NCBI GenBank assembly: GCA_964442285.1
Contig: CAYTZH010000034.1
Span: 1-59,265 of the forward strand
DNA: 59,265 nucleotides
Direction: 5' to 3'
Source: CAYTZH01 sp964442285
GTDB taxonomy: Bacteria; Myxococcota_A; UBA9160; JAFDET01
Below the pieces are notes generated by a model. The model was not told where the DNA came from. It saw nothing but the letters and a program-made list of their open reading frames with translations, and ran no database searches. Of this stretch, positions 16,171 through 24,457 are shown one piece after another (position 1 is the stretch's first letter; the number at the start of each line of letters is the position of its first letter). A program made the position numbers and the translations under genes.

Positions 16171-17193
16171 TTGAGCCAAGGGAGCGCAGCAACAGCGGGC
16201 ACGCGTGCCCAACCAACCGGGACCGGACTCCGCCCCTTGCTCGAGCGCCGCCTCATCATCGTCACCGGCAAGGGCGGCACCGGAAAGACCAGCGTGGTCG
16301 CGGCCCTCGCACTGGCAGCCGCGGCCCGGGGCCTGCGGGTAGCCGCGACCGAGGTGGGTCTGGACGAGAGCCTGCCGGGCCTGCTCGACCCGGGCGGGCC
16401 GCCGGTGGGCTATGCCGGGCGGGAGGTCGTCCCCGGCGTCGATGCCCTCCACCTGGACCCCTACGCCGCCCTGGCCGAGTACCTCGGCCTCCAGATCGGG
16501 GGACGGGCCCTGGTGGAGCGGGTGCTGCGCAACAAGGCCTTTCGGCAGCTCATGGACGCGGCGCCGGGCTGGCGGGAGCTGATCGCCCTGGGCAAGGTCT
16601 GGCACCTGGAGAGCCTGCGGGAGCCCGACGGTCGACCGCGCTTCGACCTGATCCTCGTCGACGCCCCGGCCACCGGCCACGGCCTCACCTTCCTCGACGT
16701 GCCCCGGGTGACCGTCTCCGCGGTCCGGACGGGGCCGCTGCGGCGCAATGCGGGCCTGGTCGAGGAGATGATCCGCGACCGCGAGCGCAGCCTGCTCCTC
16801 CCGGTGGCCCTGGCCGAGGAGCTGCCCGTGCGCGAGACCGCCGAGCTGGTGGCGCGGGTCCGCACCGGGGTGGGCATCGCGGTGGACCGGGTCGTCGTCA
16901 ACGCGGTCCGGCACGCGCCCTTCCCCGCCGGCCTCCCGGACCTGGACGAGCGACTGGCCCGGCTCCCCGCAAGGGCGCGGGTCCGGGGCCTGCCCCGACC
17001 GGGCACGCTGGCGGACTGCGCCGCCCACCTCCGTGCCCGCTACGAGCTGAACCGCACGCACTTCGCGGAGCTGGGTCGCCTCACGGGTCTCCCCCTCCTG
17101 GCGCTGCCCCACCTGCCCGAAGGCGTGTCGGGTCCCGAGGAGCTCCGGATCCTCGCCGACCCGCTGCTCGCCGAGCCGTCCGAGGCCGCGTGA
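16171..17193 (+). CDS. ArsA/Get3-like ATPase, first of a pair
   Basis: 340 residues from a TTG start. Walker A is VTGKGGTGKTS (signature K34, catalytic K39), with a Switch II-like LILVDAPATGHGLTFL, typical of ArsA/Get3 ATPases. There is no arsB or ars regulator nearby, so arsenite export is unlikely. The closest known architecture is the paired actinobacterial ArsA-like proteins (Rv3679/Rv3680 type), which act as a heterodimer. The second gene overlaps as GTGA, supporting a complex. A TATGCT-like box lies about 60 nt upstream. The N-terminal 25 residues are low-complexity and could be shorter. Confidence 0.87.
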   Translation: MSQGSAATAGTRAQPTGTGLRPLLERRLIIVTGKGGTGKTSVVAALALAAAARGLRVAATEVGLDESLPGLLDPGGPPVGYAGREVVPGVDALHLDPYAALAEYLGLQIGGRALVERVLRNKAFRQLMDAAPGWRELIALGKVWHLESLREPDGRPRFDLILVDAPATGHGLTFLDVPRVTVSAVRTGPLRRNAGLVEEMIRDRERSLLLPVALAEELPVRETAELVARVRTGVGIAVDRVVVNAVRHAPFPAGLPDLDERLARLPARARVRGLPRPGTLADCAAHLRARYELNRTHFAELGRLTGLPLLALPHLPEGVSGPEELRILADPLLAEPSEAA

Positions 17194-18404
17194 ACGCAGC
17201 CCTCGTCGAGCTGGTGACGAATCGGCGGGTCATCGCCTGCGTCGGGACGGGCGGGGTGGGAAAGACCACCGTGGCCGCCGCGCTCGCTCTGGAGGGCGCG
17301 CGGCGCGGACGCCGGGCGGTGGTGATCACCATCGACCCCGCGCGTCGGCTCGCCGACGCCCTGGGCGTGGCCCTCGACAACGAGCCCCGGGAGATCGACC
17401 GGGACGTCCTCGAGCGCCTGGGGGTCCGGGGCGAAGGCCGTCTCGCCGCCACGATGCTGGACATGAAGCGCACCTTCGACGACCTGGTGCAGCGCTTCGC
17501 GGATAGCGACGAGACCCGCGCCCGGATCCTCGCCAACCCGATCTACCAGCACGCCTCGGACGCCCTCGCCGGGAGCGCCGAGTACTCGGCCATGGAGAAG
17601 GTCTACGCCCTGGCCGAGCGCTCCGAGTACGACCTGCTCGTCGTCGACACCCCGCCGAGCCAGCACGCCCTCGACTTCCTGGAGGCGCCCCAGCGCCTGC
17701 TCGCCTTCCTCGACAGCCGGATCGTCCAGCTCCTGGTCCATCCGGCGTTCGCCGCAGGCCGCTTCGGGTTCCGGATCTTCCAGCGCAGCACCGAGCGGGT
17801 GCTGAAGATCGTCGAGCGGGTCTCGGGCGTCGGCTTCCTCCAGGACATCTCCGACTTCCTGCTCGCCATCGAGGGCATGTCCGAGGGCTTCCGGGAGCGG
17901 GCGCGCGAAGTGCGCGGGCTGCTGCTCGGACCCACCTCGGGCTTCGTGCTCGTGTCCGGCCCCGGCACCCGCTCGGTGTCGGACGCCCAGCGCTTCCTCG
18001 ACCGGCTCGAGGGCGTCGGGGTGCCGCTGGCGGCCGTCGTCGCCAACCGGGTGCGCGCCTGGCCCGAGTCCGGCCCGCTTCCCGAGCGGGTGCCCGAGGA
18101 CGGCGACGCGGAACGGGCCGCGGCCGAGCTGGGCGCGGCGCTGCTCGAGGTCCACGGCGAGGGCTTCCCCGCCGACGTCGCCGCGCGGGCAGCGCTGGAA
18201 GCGGTGTCCCGATACGCTTCCGGGGTCCGACGGGACCGGGCGGTGACCGAGCCGCTGCTGGCCCGCGCGCGTGCGCTGGGCGCGGGCACCTGCCGGGTCC
18301 CCGAGCTGAGCCAGGACGTGCACGACCTCGACGGGCTGCGACAGGTGGCGGACCACCTCGTGGGCGCGGAGCAACGCATGAGCGACGGCGGAGAGCCCCG
18401 CTGA
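17190..18404 (+). CDS. ArsA/Get3-like ATPase, second of the pair, lacking the signature lysine
   Basis: 404 residues from GTG 17190, overlapping the first ATPase stop. Walker A reads CVGTGGVGKTT (19-27). The catalytic K25 is kept, but T20 replaces the signature lysine that reaches across the dimer in ArsA/Get3/MinD proteins. Switch regions VITIDPARRLADALG and LLVVDTPPSQHALDFL are present. It also has a client-domain-like insertion with hydrophobic helices (about 160-230) absent from the first copy. Together with gene 1 this gives an asymmetric heterodimer with one intact signature lysine. Cytosolic; the client is unknown. Confidence 0.87.
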   Translation: MNAALVELVTNRRVIACVGTGGVGKTTVAAALALEGARRGRRAVVITIDPARRLADALGVALDNEPREIDRDVLERLGVRGEGRLAATMLDMKRTFDDLVQRFADSDETRARILANPIYQHASDALAGSAEYSAMEKVYALAERSEYDLLVVDTPPSQHALDFLEAPQRLLAFLDSRIVQLLVHPAFAAGRFGFRIFQRSTERVLKIVERVSGVGFLQDISDFLLAIEGMSEGFRERAREVRGLLLGPTSGFVLVSGPGTRSVSDAQRFLDRLEGVGVPLAAVVANRVRAWPESGPLPERVPEDGDAERAAAELGAALLEVHGEGFPADVAARAALEAVSRYASGVRRDRAVTEPLLARARALGAGTCRVPELSQDVHDLDGLRQVADHLVGAEQRMSDGGEPR

Positions 18405-18877
18405 GCCGGGACCCCGAGGCAGCCCCCGAGGTCCACGCGGAGACCGCCCAGGAGGCGCTGGCCCGCGCCGGCGCCCACGGCCGGGCCGCGGCGGCCGAGG
18501 CGTTGGCCGCGGTCCGCGCCCTGCTCGATGCCGGTGCCCTGGCGACCACGGGCATGCCCGTCGACCCCAGCGGGGGCCTCGGGCTCCTGGTGCGGGGCCT
18601 GGACGACCTCTCCGCCGGCCTCGCCAGTGAGGGACCGGGTGCGACCCTCCTGGTGGCCGTGCTCGACGCGCTGGACTCCGAGATCGGCCGCTGGGAAGAG
18701 CGCGCCCGGAACGACGATACCGAGGCGCGCGCCATCCTGCGGGCCTACCTGGGCCTGCGGGAGATCCTCTGGGAGATGGGGGTGCGCCGACCGACGCCGG
18801 ACCGACCCGCCTCGCGACCGGCCGCGTCCAGGCCCGCTCCCCGGAGCCGGGTACAGCGGGTGACCGTCGAAGACTGA
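18401..18877 (+). CDS. Small helical hypothetical protein between the ArsA pair and phaR; start uncertain
   Basis: About 158 residues if begun at CTG 18401, which overlaps the ATPase stop as CTGA and has GGAGAG five bases upstream. The first standard start in frame is TTG 18503 (124 residues), with a poor Shine-Dalgarno. The open frame and amphipathic helix upstream of it (TAQEALARAGAHGRAAAAEA) argue for the longer form. The protein is almost all helix (LVAVLDALDSEIGRWEERA), ends in a Pro/Arg-rich tail and has no recognised domain. Position suggests a role with the ATPase pair or with PhaR. The function is not assigned. Confidence 0.6.
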   Translation: MSRDPEAAPEVHAETAQEALARAGAHGRAAAAEALAAVRALLDAGALATTGMPVDPSGGLGLLVRGLDDLSAGLASEGPGATLLVAVLDALDSEIGRWEERARNDDTEARAILRAYLGLREILWEMGVRRPTPDRPASRPAASRPAPRSRVQRVTVED

Positions 18878-18947
18878 GGGCGTGGCCGCAGCGCGCATGC
18901 TAGGGTGCGGCGGGAACGCGACCGCGCCCACACGTCCCGGATGGAAC

Positions 18948-19499
18948 ATGTCTGCTGTGCTCATCAAGCGCTACGCGAATCGCAAGCTCTACAACACCGA
19001 GACGAGCCGCTACATCACCCTCAAGGGGATCGCCGAGCTCATCGAGGAGGGCCGCGAGGTCCGCGTGATCGACAACGAGACCGGCGAAGACATCACCTCG
19101 GTCGCGTTGTCGCAGATCCTCGTGGACAGCGAGCGCTCCAACCGCAACGTGCCCGGCACCGTGCTCTCCGAGCTGATCCAGAAGGGCGGCGACGCGATCT
19201 ACACCGCGCTCCGTCGCCCCCAGGAGGGCATCGGGGAGCTGCGCAAGAACGTGCGGCGCGTGATCGGCAACCGCGAGCGCGAGGAGGGCGAGGGCGCCGG
19301 CCTGGGTGAGTGGATCTCCGAGTCCACCCAGGAGCTCGAGGGTCGGATCCAGGGCGTGGTGGAGCGCGTGCTGCGCGCGCTCGACCTCCCCCGCCGCTCG
19401 GACATCGCGGCCCTCAACGCCAACCTCGAGCGCGTCGCCAAGGCCCTCGAGGCCCTCGAAGCCGTCCCCGACACGCCTCCCGACGCCGACGAGAGCTGA
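18948..19499 (+). CDS. phaR: PhaR-type polyhydroxyalkanoate synthesis regulator
   Basis: 183 residues. The N-terminal PHA-accumulation-regulator DNA-binding domain is clear: IKRYANRKLYNTETSRYITL, then IAELIEEGREVRVIDNETGE and DITSVALSQI (residues about 6-60). The C-terminal half is coiled-coil and phasin-like (LGEWISESTQELEGRI, ALNANLERVAKALEALEAV). PhaR binds both DNA and the surface of PHA granules, repressing phasin genes when no polymer is present. No PHA synthase or phasin is in the window. ATG 18948 was chosen over an upstream GTG because conservation begins there. A GCTAGGGT box lies about 45 nt upstream. Confidence 0.92.
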   Translation: MSAVLIKRYANRKLYNTETSRYITLKGIAELIEEGREVRVIDNETGEDITSVALSQILVDSERSNRNVPGTVLSELIQKGGDAIYTALRRPQEGIGELRKNVRRVIGNREREEGEGAGLGEWISESTQELEGRIQGVVERVLRALDLPRRSDIAALNANLERVAKALEALEAVPDTPPDADES

Positions 19500-19556
19500 G
19501 CCCGCTTCTCGAGCAACGGCCGGCGCCGCCCGCGGCGATGCATCGCCCGCCGGAGG

Positions 19557-20522
19557 TCAGCCCCAGACGGAGGGTCGGGACTTCACCACCCGGTCGATCA
19601 TCTCCTGGATCCGGGTGCGCAGCTCGGCCGTGAGGCGCGCCACCAACAGCTCGTCGTTGGCGCCCTCGGGGCCGTGGGGCTCGATGTCGAGGGGCTCGCC
19701 GAACTCCACCCGCCACTTGCTCGGCAGCGGCAGGGTACCCAGGGGCCCGAGCGCGGGGAAGGTGGGCGTCACCGGCAGGAAGGGCAGACCCAGGGCCCGG
19801 GCCGGGGCGGTGACCTTGAACAGGATCGGGTGGACCTCCTCGGCGCCGACCACGGCCGCGGGGACGAGGGGGACGCCGCATTCGAGGGCCACCCGAACGA
19901 CCCCGCCGCGGCCGAAGCGCTGCAGGCGGTAGCGCTCGCGGAAGACCTTGGCCGCGCCCTTCACGCCTTCGGGGAAGGCGATCACCCAGCTGCCGTTGGC
20001 GAGCAGGCGCTCGGCGTTCTCCCGGCAGGCGCGCACGCCGCCGAGCCGCGCCAGGAAGGGCTGCACGAACGGCAGCGTGATCAGCCAGTCGGCGACCAGG
20101 AAGCGCGGGCGCACGGCGTCGGGATGCCAGCGGGACACGATGTGGGAGAGCAGCAGGCCGTCGTAGGGGAGCAGCCCGGAACGGTTCGACACCAGCAGGC
20201 AGCCGCCGGACACGGGCAGGTTGCCGAGGCCGGAGACCTCGGTGCGCCAGTAACGATCCTGGAGGAAGTCGAGAAGCGGAATCGCGCGCCGCAGCGCCAC
20301 CTCGTCCATCCCGAACTCGTCGACGCGGTCGCTGCGCTCGGCCATGCCGAGCGTCGCCAGCCGACGCCGCAGGCCGTCGAAGAGCCCGATCCAGTCCTGG
20401 CCTTCCGTCTCCTCGGCGCTGCGACGGGCGAAGCGCTCCTCGATCTCGCGGCGCAGGTCGAGCAGGGCCTGGCGGACCTCCTCGAGCTGCTCCTCGCGAT
20501 CCGGGGGATGGGCGTCGGTCAC
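19557..20522 (-). CDS. PlsC-like lysophospholipid acyltransferase with Arg in place of the catalytic His
   Basis: 321 residues from GTG 20522, with GAGG 5 nt upstream; the longer frame has a low-complexity N-terminus. A helical segment (10-80) precedes the PlsC domain. Motif I reads SNRSGLLPYDG, so the usual NHxxxxxD is NR, with N113, R114 and D121; the CGT codon is clear in the DNA. The later FPEGVKG and VPLVPAAVVGAEE match motifs III and IV of this subgroup. Members acylate lysophosphatidate or related lipids at the inner membrane. Loss of the histidine raises the possibility of an inactive or altered enzyme. It lies 7 bp after the SDR gene. Confidence 0.83.
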   Translation of the reverse strand: MTDAHPPDREEQLEEVRQALLDLRREIEERFARRSAEETEGQDWIGLFDGLRRRLATLGMAERSDRVDEFGMDEVALRRAIPLLDFLQDRYWRTEVSGLGNLPVSGGCLLVSNRSGLLPYDGLLLSHIVSRWHPDAVRPRFLVADWLITLPFVQPFLARLGGVRACRENAERLLANGSWVIAFPEGVKGAAKVFRERYRLQRFGRGGVVRVALECGVPLVPAAVVGAEEVHPILFKVTAPARALGLPFLPVTPTFPALGPLGTLPLPSKWRVEFGEPLDIEPHGPEGANDELLVARLTAELRTRIQEMIDRVVKSRPSVWG

Positions 20523-20529
20523 GGGATCC

Positions 20530-21492
20530 TCACCGGTAGCGGCGCATGCGCCGCGAGGAGACGAAGGAGATCCACGCCTCGCGGCTCGAGTAGTGGGGCT
20601 CGCCGAAGGCCCCCCAGCCGCGCGCGCCGTCGGCAACCCACAGGTAGCGCAGGTAGTCGTAGAAGCCGTCGGGCCGATCGCCGGTCTGGCTCTGGGCGGC
20701 GTAGCCGCGCGCGCGGTAGAGGAGCGGCGTGGGGAGCGGCAGGATCCGCTTGCCCGCGAGCCGGAGCGCGGTGGAGAGGGGCAGCACGCCGCGCCCCACC
20801 ACGTTGTAGACGCCCGGGTGGGACTCGAGGGTCGCCCGCTCGTAGGCCCGCATGCAGTCGTCCTCGTGGACGAACTGGATCAGCGGGTCGTAGCCCAGCA
20901 GCGTCGGCACCACCGGCCGCGCCAGGTAGCGGACCCGCTGATCCCAGTAGGTCGGGCCCATGATCCAGCAGTGGCGCAGGACGCTGAGCTCGACCTCGGG
21001 GTGGCGCGCCCCCCACTCCGCCAGCATCGCCTCCGCCTCGCGCCGGTTCTCGACGTTGTGGGCGTCGGGATGACCGCGCAGGGGGTGGGACTCGGTCAGG
21101 AAGTTCGGGTTGTCGCCGTAGGGGCCGTAGAGCATGGTGCTCGACACGACCACCAGGCGGCGCACCTTCGCCGCGGCACAGGCGTGCATGACGTGCAGGC
21201 TGCCGATGGTCTCGAGCTCGTGGTCGTAGTCGAGGTCCGGCTGGGGATCGCGGCGGAAGGCGGCGTGCACGACCACGTCGGCCCGCTCGCGTTCGAGCAG
21301 CTCCGCCAGCCGCGCGCCGGCGGTGGGATCGGTGAGATCGACGCGATGGAAGCGGGACGCGGCGGTGAAGTGATGCGGACGACGCACGTCCACGCCGACG
21401 ACCCGCGGCGCCGGGGCCCGCTCCAGCAGGCGCTGGGCCAGGCGACGCCCCACGAAGGTGCGGAGTCCGGTGATCACGACCGTGGCGGGCAT
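20530..21492 (-). CDS. NAD-dependent epimerase/extended SDR-family protein lacking a clear YxxxK
   Basis: 320 residues from ATG 21492, which has GAGAGAG six bases upstream; a second ATG at 21507 lacks one. The Rossmann motif ITGLRTFVGRRLA (about 6-18) and DVVVHAAF match extended SDRs, as does VSSTMLYGPYG. At the place where YxxxK normally sits the sequence is DAHNVENRREAEAM, so tyrosine and lysine appear replaced by His and Asn. It pairs with the acyltransferase 7 bp downstream, a common lipid-metabolism pairing, so it may bind NAD(P) without classical epimerase chemistry. Its -10 (TAGGGT on the minus strand) overlaps that of the divergent amidohydrolase. Confidence 0.82.
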   Translation of the reverse strand: MPATVVITGLRTFVGRRLAQRLLERAPAPRVVGVDVRRPHHFTAASRFHRVDLTDPTAGARLAELLERERADVVVHAAFRRDPQPDLDYDHELETIGSLHVMHACAAAKVRRLVVVSSTMLYGPYGDNPNFLTESHPLRGHPDAHNVENRREAEAMLAEWGARHPEVELSVLRHCWIMGPTYWDQRVRYLARPVVPTLLGYDPLIQFVHEDDCMRAYERATLESHPGVYNVVGRGVLPLSTALRLAGKRILPLPTPLLYRARGYAAQSQTGDRPDGFYDYLRYLWVADGARGWGAFGEPHYSSREAWISFVSSRRMRRYR

Positions 21493-21506
21493 CGTCTGCT
21501 CTCTCA

Positions 21507-21513
21507 TACCCTA
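21507..21513. promoter_or_regulatory. Overlapping divergent -10 boxes between the SDR gene and the amidohydrolase
   Basis: The top strand reads TACCCT (21507-21512), 8 nt before the ATG at 21521. The bottom strand reads TAGGGT (21513-21508), 15 nt before the ATG at 21492. The two promoters would share the same base pairs and be mutually exclusive; the plus transcript would be nearly leaderless. Confidence 0.4.
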
Positions 21514-21520
21514 GCCCGAC

Positions 21521-22591
<1,071 letters not shown>

Positions 22592-22607
22592 CCCCAACAT
22601 CTTGGGG
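22592..22607 (+). terminator. Short hairpin after the amidohydrolase gene, possible terminator
   Basis: CCCCAA, a CATC loop and TTGGGG form a perfect 6-bp stem beginning at the base after the stop codon. No U-run follows, so it may stabilise the 3' end or act with a second hairpin (CCCGAG/CTCGGG) just downstream rather than terminate alone. Confidence 0.4.
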
Positions 22608-22666
22608 CTGACCCGAGGCTCGGGCACAGGGTCTGGTAGGAATCCCACCGCCCGAAAAAAAATCGA

Positions 22667-22691
22667 GGCAACCCCGGAACTTGGGGTTGCC
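22667..22691 (-). terminator. Strong hairpin with a bottom-strand U-run, overlapping the mraZ -35
   Basis: GGCAACCCC (22667-22675), a 7-nt loop and GGGGTTGCC (22683-22691) form a perfect 9-bp stem. Eight A residues at 22655-22662 mean that a bottom-strand transcript would carry the hairpin followed by UCGA and eight U, a textbook intrinsic terminator in the antisense direction. On the top strand only AUUUG follows. The right arm contains most of the mraZ -35 element. Confidence 0.6.
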
Positions 22692-22715
22692 ATTTGCGGC
22701 TCGTGCGAGTACAAG
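22687..22715 (+). promoter_or_regulatory. Sigma70-like promoter of the dcw operon (Pmra)
   Basis: TTGCCA (22687-22692), a 17-bp spacer and TACAAG (22710-22715). The predicted start near 22722 is directly followed by the MraZ boxes, the normal arrangement in which MraZ blocks its own promoter. Confidence 0.6.
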
Positions 22716-22720
22716 GGGGG

Positions 22721-22780
22721 TGTAGTGGGACAAAGTGGGCTGAAGAGGGATGAAGAGGGGGACGGCGGGATGAAGCGGCA
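22721..22780 (+). promoter_or_regulatory. MraZ operator: six 10-bp direct repeats
   Basis: Six consecutive decamers with a purine-rich core at the same phase: GTGGGA (22725), GTGGGC (22735), GAGGGA (22745), GAGGGG (22755), GCGGGA (22765) and GCGGCA (22775). MraZ is known to bind three to four TGGGN boxes at 10-bp spacing upstream of its own gene. The first two here are exact and the rest degrade progressively towards the ribosome-binding site. Confidence 0.85.
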
Positions 22781-22819
22781 GACGCGCCCCGATCGCTCCC
22801 GGCAGGAGGAGGCCCGGAG

Positions 22820-23263
22820 ATGTTCGTCGGTCGGGCCCTGCACACGGTCGACGCGAAGGGACGCCTCAGCATCCCGGCGCACTTCCGGGGAGGGCTCGCG
22901 CCCGAAGGCGAGGGCACCCCGATGCTGACGATCCAGCCCCAGTGCCTGGTGCTCTACCCGACGGGCGCCTGGAAGGAGATCGAGGAGCGGCTGATGTCCC
23001 TCTCGCCCTTCCGCCCCGAGGCGCGCCGCCTGCGTCGGCTCTGGCTGGGCAACGCCGAGCGGGCGCCCCTGGACCGCCAGGGCCGCATCCTGATCCCGCC
23101 CTTCATGCGACGGAAGGCCGATCTCGAGCCGGAGACCGAGGTCTCGCTGGTCGGCGCCGGTCGCTACATCGAGCTCTGGAATTCCGCGCGCGACCAGGAG
23201 GAGTGGTCCGAGGCGATGAGCCAGTTCGACGAGCTCTCCGCCGCGGTCGCCCGCGAGGACTAG
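22820..23263 (+). CDS. mraZ: MraZ, DNA-binding regulator of the division/cell-wall operon
   Basis: 147 residues, two AbrB-like/SpoVT swapped-hairpin repeats. The first is FVGRALHTVDAKGRLSIPAH and the second LDRQGRILIPPFMR (about 78-91), each carrying the conserved DxKGR/DxQGR turn. MraZ forms a ring that binds the repeats found just upstream and represses the operon. GGAGGAGG precedes the ATG. The protein is first in the cluster, as usual. It is separated from rsmH by an unusual 216-bp spacer full of inverted repeats. Confidence 0.96.
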   Translation: MFVGRALHTVDAKGRLSIPAHFRGGLAPEGEGTPMLTIQPQCLVLYPTGAWKEIEERLMSLSPFRPEARRLRRLWLGNAERAPLDRQGRILIPPFMRRKADLEPETEVSLVGAGRYIELWNSARDQEEWSEAMSQFDELSAAVARED

Positions 23264-23282
23264 GAGGTTCGGATCGGGGGGC

Positions 23283-23302
23283 GCGGAGGCGACGGCCTCC
23301 GC
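23283..23302 (+). other. 8-bp GC hairpin in the mraZ-rsmH spacer
   Basis: GCGGAGGC, a GACG tetraloop and GCCTCCGC pair perfectly 19 nt after the mraZ stop. No U-run follows, so termination is unlikely unless Rho-assisted. It may protect the mraZ 3' end. Confidence 0.5.
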
Positions 23303-23309
23303 ACGAGTT

Positions 23310-23390
23310 GGGGTGTCCCCGGAGCGCCGCCCACGGGCGGCTCCGCAAGGGGGGGCGGGCCGACCGAGGGTCGGCGCTCCGGGGCACCCC
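23310..23390 (+). other. Large branched inverted repeat in the mraZ-rsmH spacer
   Basis: The left arm 23310-23329 pairs with the right arm 23372-23390 over 19 bp with a single bulged T at 23316. Inside lie two further hairpins, GCCC/GGGC near 23329-23338 and CCGACC-GAG-GGTCGG at 23360-23374, which compete with the base of the outer stem. An alternative fold pairs GGAGC (23321) with GCTCC (23340). RNA from this region could form a three-way junction or switch between folds. No open reading frame runs through it. Confidence 0.55.
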
Positions 23391-23479
23391 AGGCTCTCCA
23401 GCGAAACACAGCGGCGGAACCCGGGACGGCGTGACATCCACCCCGAGAGCCCCGCAACGATTGGCGACGTGGGGATGGG

Positions 23480-24457
23480 GTGGTGAGCGGACGCCCCCCG
23501 GCGACGGCCGGGTACCGACACGAGCCGGCTCTGCTCGAGGAGGTCGTCGACCTCCTCGCCGTCCGCCCCGGGCACACCGTGGTGGACGGAACGCTGGGCG
23601 GCGGCGGCCACGCCCACGCCATCCTCGAACGAAACGGTCCAGCCGGCACGCTCGTCGGTCTGGACGTCGATGACGAGGCGCTCGAGGCCGCCGGACGGCG
23701 CCTCGAGCCGTACGGGAACCGGGTGCACATCGTCCGGTCCTCGTTTCGCCGGCTCGCGGCCGTGCTGGCCGAGATCGGGCTCGCCGCTGTAGACGCGGTC
23801 CTCCTGGACCTGGGCGTCTCCTCGCGACAGCTCGATGCGGTCGATCGCGGCTTTCGCTTCGGGGGAGAGACGGCCGACGTGACGCCGCTCGACATGCGCA
23901 TGGATCGACGCCAGCCCGAGGCCGCGGCGGACCTGCTGGCGCGGGCCGACGTGGTGGAGCTCGAGCGGATCTTCCGGGAGTTCGGTGAGCTGCCGGGCGC
24001 GCGCCGCCTGGCCCACGCGCTGGTCGAGGCGCGACGGGAGCGGCCCCTGCGCACCAGCGGCGAGCTGCTGGCCGCGATCGAGCGCGCGGGAATCGGCCGC
24101 GGCCGCCGGCACCACCCCGCCACCCTCGTCTTCCAGGCCCTGCGCATCGCGGTGAACGACGAGCTGGGCGCGCTCTCCGAGGGGCTCGACGCCGCCATCG
24201 ACGCCCTGCGACCCGGCGGCCGCCTGGCGGTGATCGCCTACCACTCGCTGGAGGACCGCCTGGTCAAGAACCGCTTCCGGGACCTCTCCCGGGAGCGGAC
24301 CGGGCCGCCCGGCACGCCCGATGCGCTGTTCGGCGCGGCGCCGCGCCTGCGGCTCGTGACCCGCCGACCCGTGCGTCCCTCGGACGAGGAGATCGCGCGC
24401 AATCCCCGGGCCCGCTCCGCGCGGCTGCGGGTGGCCGAACGCCGGGAGGCCGCGTGA
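23480..24457 (+). CDS. rsmH: RsmH (MraW), 16S rRNA (C1402-N4) methyltransferase
   Basis: 325 residues from tandem GTG codons (23480/23483). The SAM-binding signature VVDGTLGGGGHAHAIL (about 35-50), LLDLGVSSRQLD, FRFGG, RMDRRQ and the C-terminal PGGRLAVIAYHSLEDR with VKNRF are diagnostic. It N4-methylates C1402 in the ribosomal P site and is the standard second dcw gene. The ribosome-binding site is weak (GGGGATGGGG). Translation may depend on the structured spacer upstream. It overlaps ftsL by GTGA. Confidence 0.95.
   Translation: MVSGRPPATAGYRHEPALLEEVVDLLAVRPGHTVVDGTLGGGGHAHAILERNGPAGTLVGLDVDDEALEAAGRRLEPYGNRVHIVRSSFRRLAAVLAEIGLAAVDAVLLDLGVSSRQLDAVDRGFRFGGETADVTPLDMRMDRRQPEAAADLLARADVVELERIFREFGELPGARRLAHALVEARRERPLRTSGELLAAIERAGIGRGRRHHPATLVFQALRIAVNDELGALSEGLDAAIDALRPGGRLAVIAYHSLEDRLVKNRFRDLSRERTGPPGTPDALFGAAPRLRLVTRRPVRPSDEEIARNPRARSARLRVAERREAA

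Noticed and set aside
16110..18404. A 764-residue frame starting in the ArsA pair promoter region
   Set aside because: Its first half is a shadow of the first ATPase in another frame; only the part after GTG 17190 is the real second ATPase.
16171..18404. Arsenite efflux operon
   Set aside because: The ArsA-like pair has no arsB, arsC, arsD or arsR, and the second copy lacks the signature lysine.
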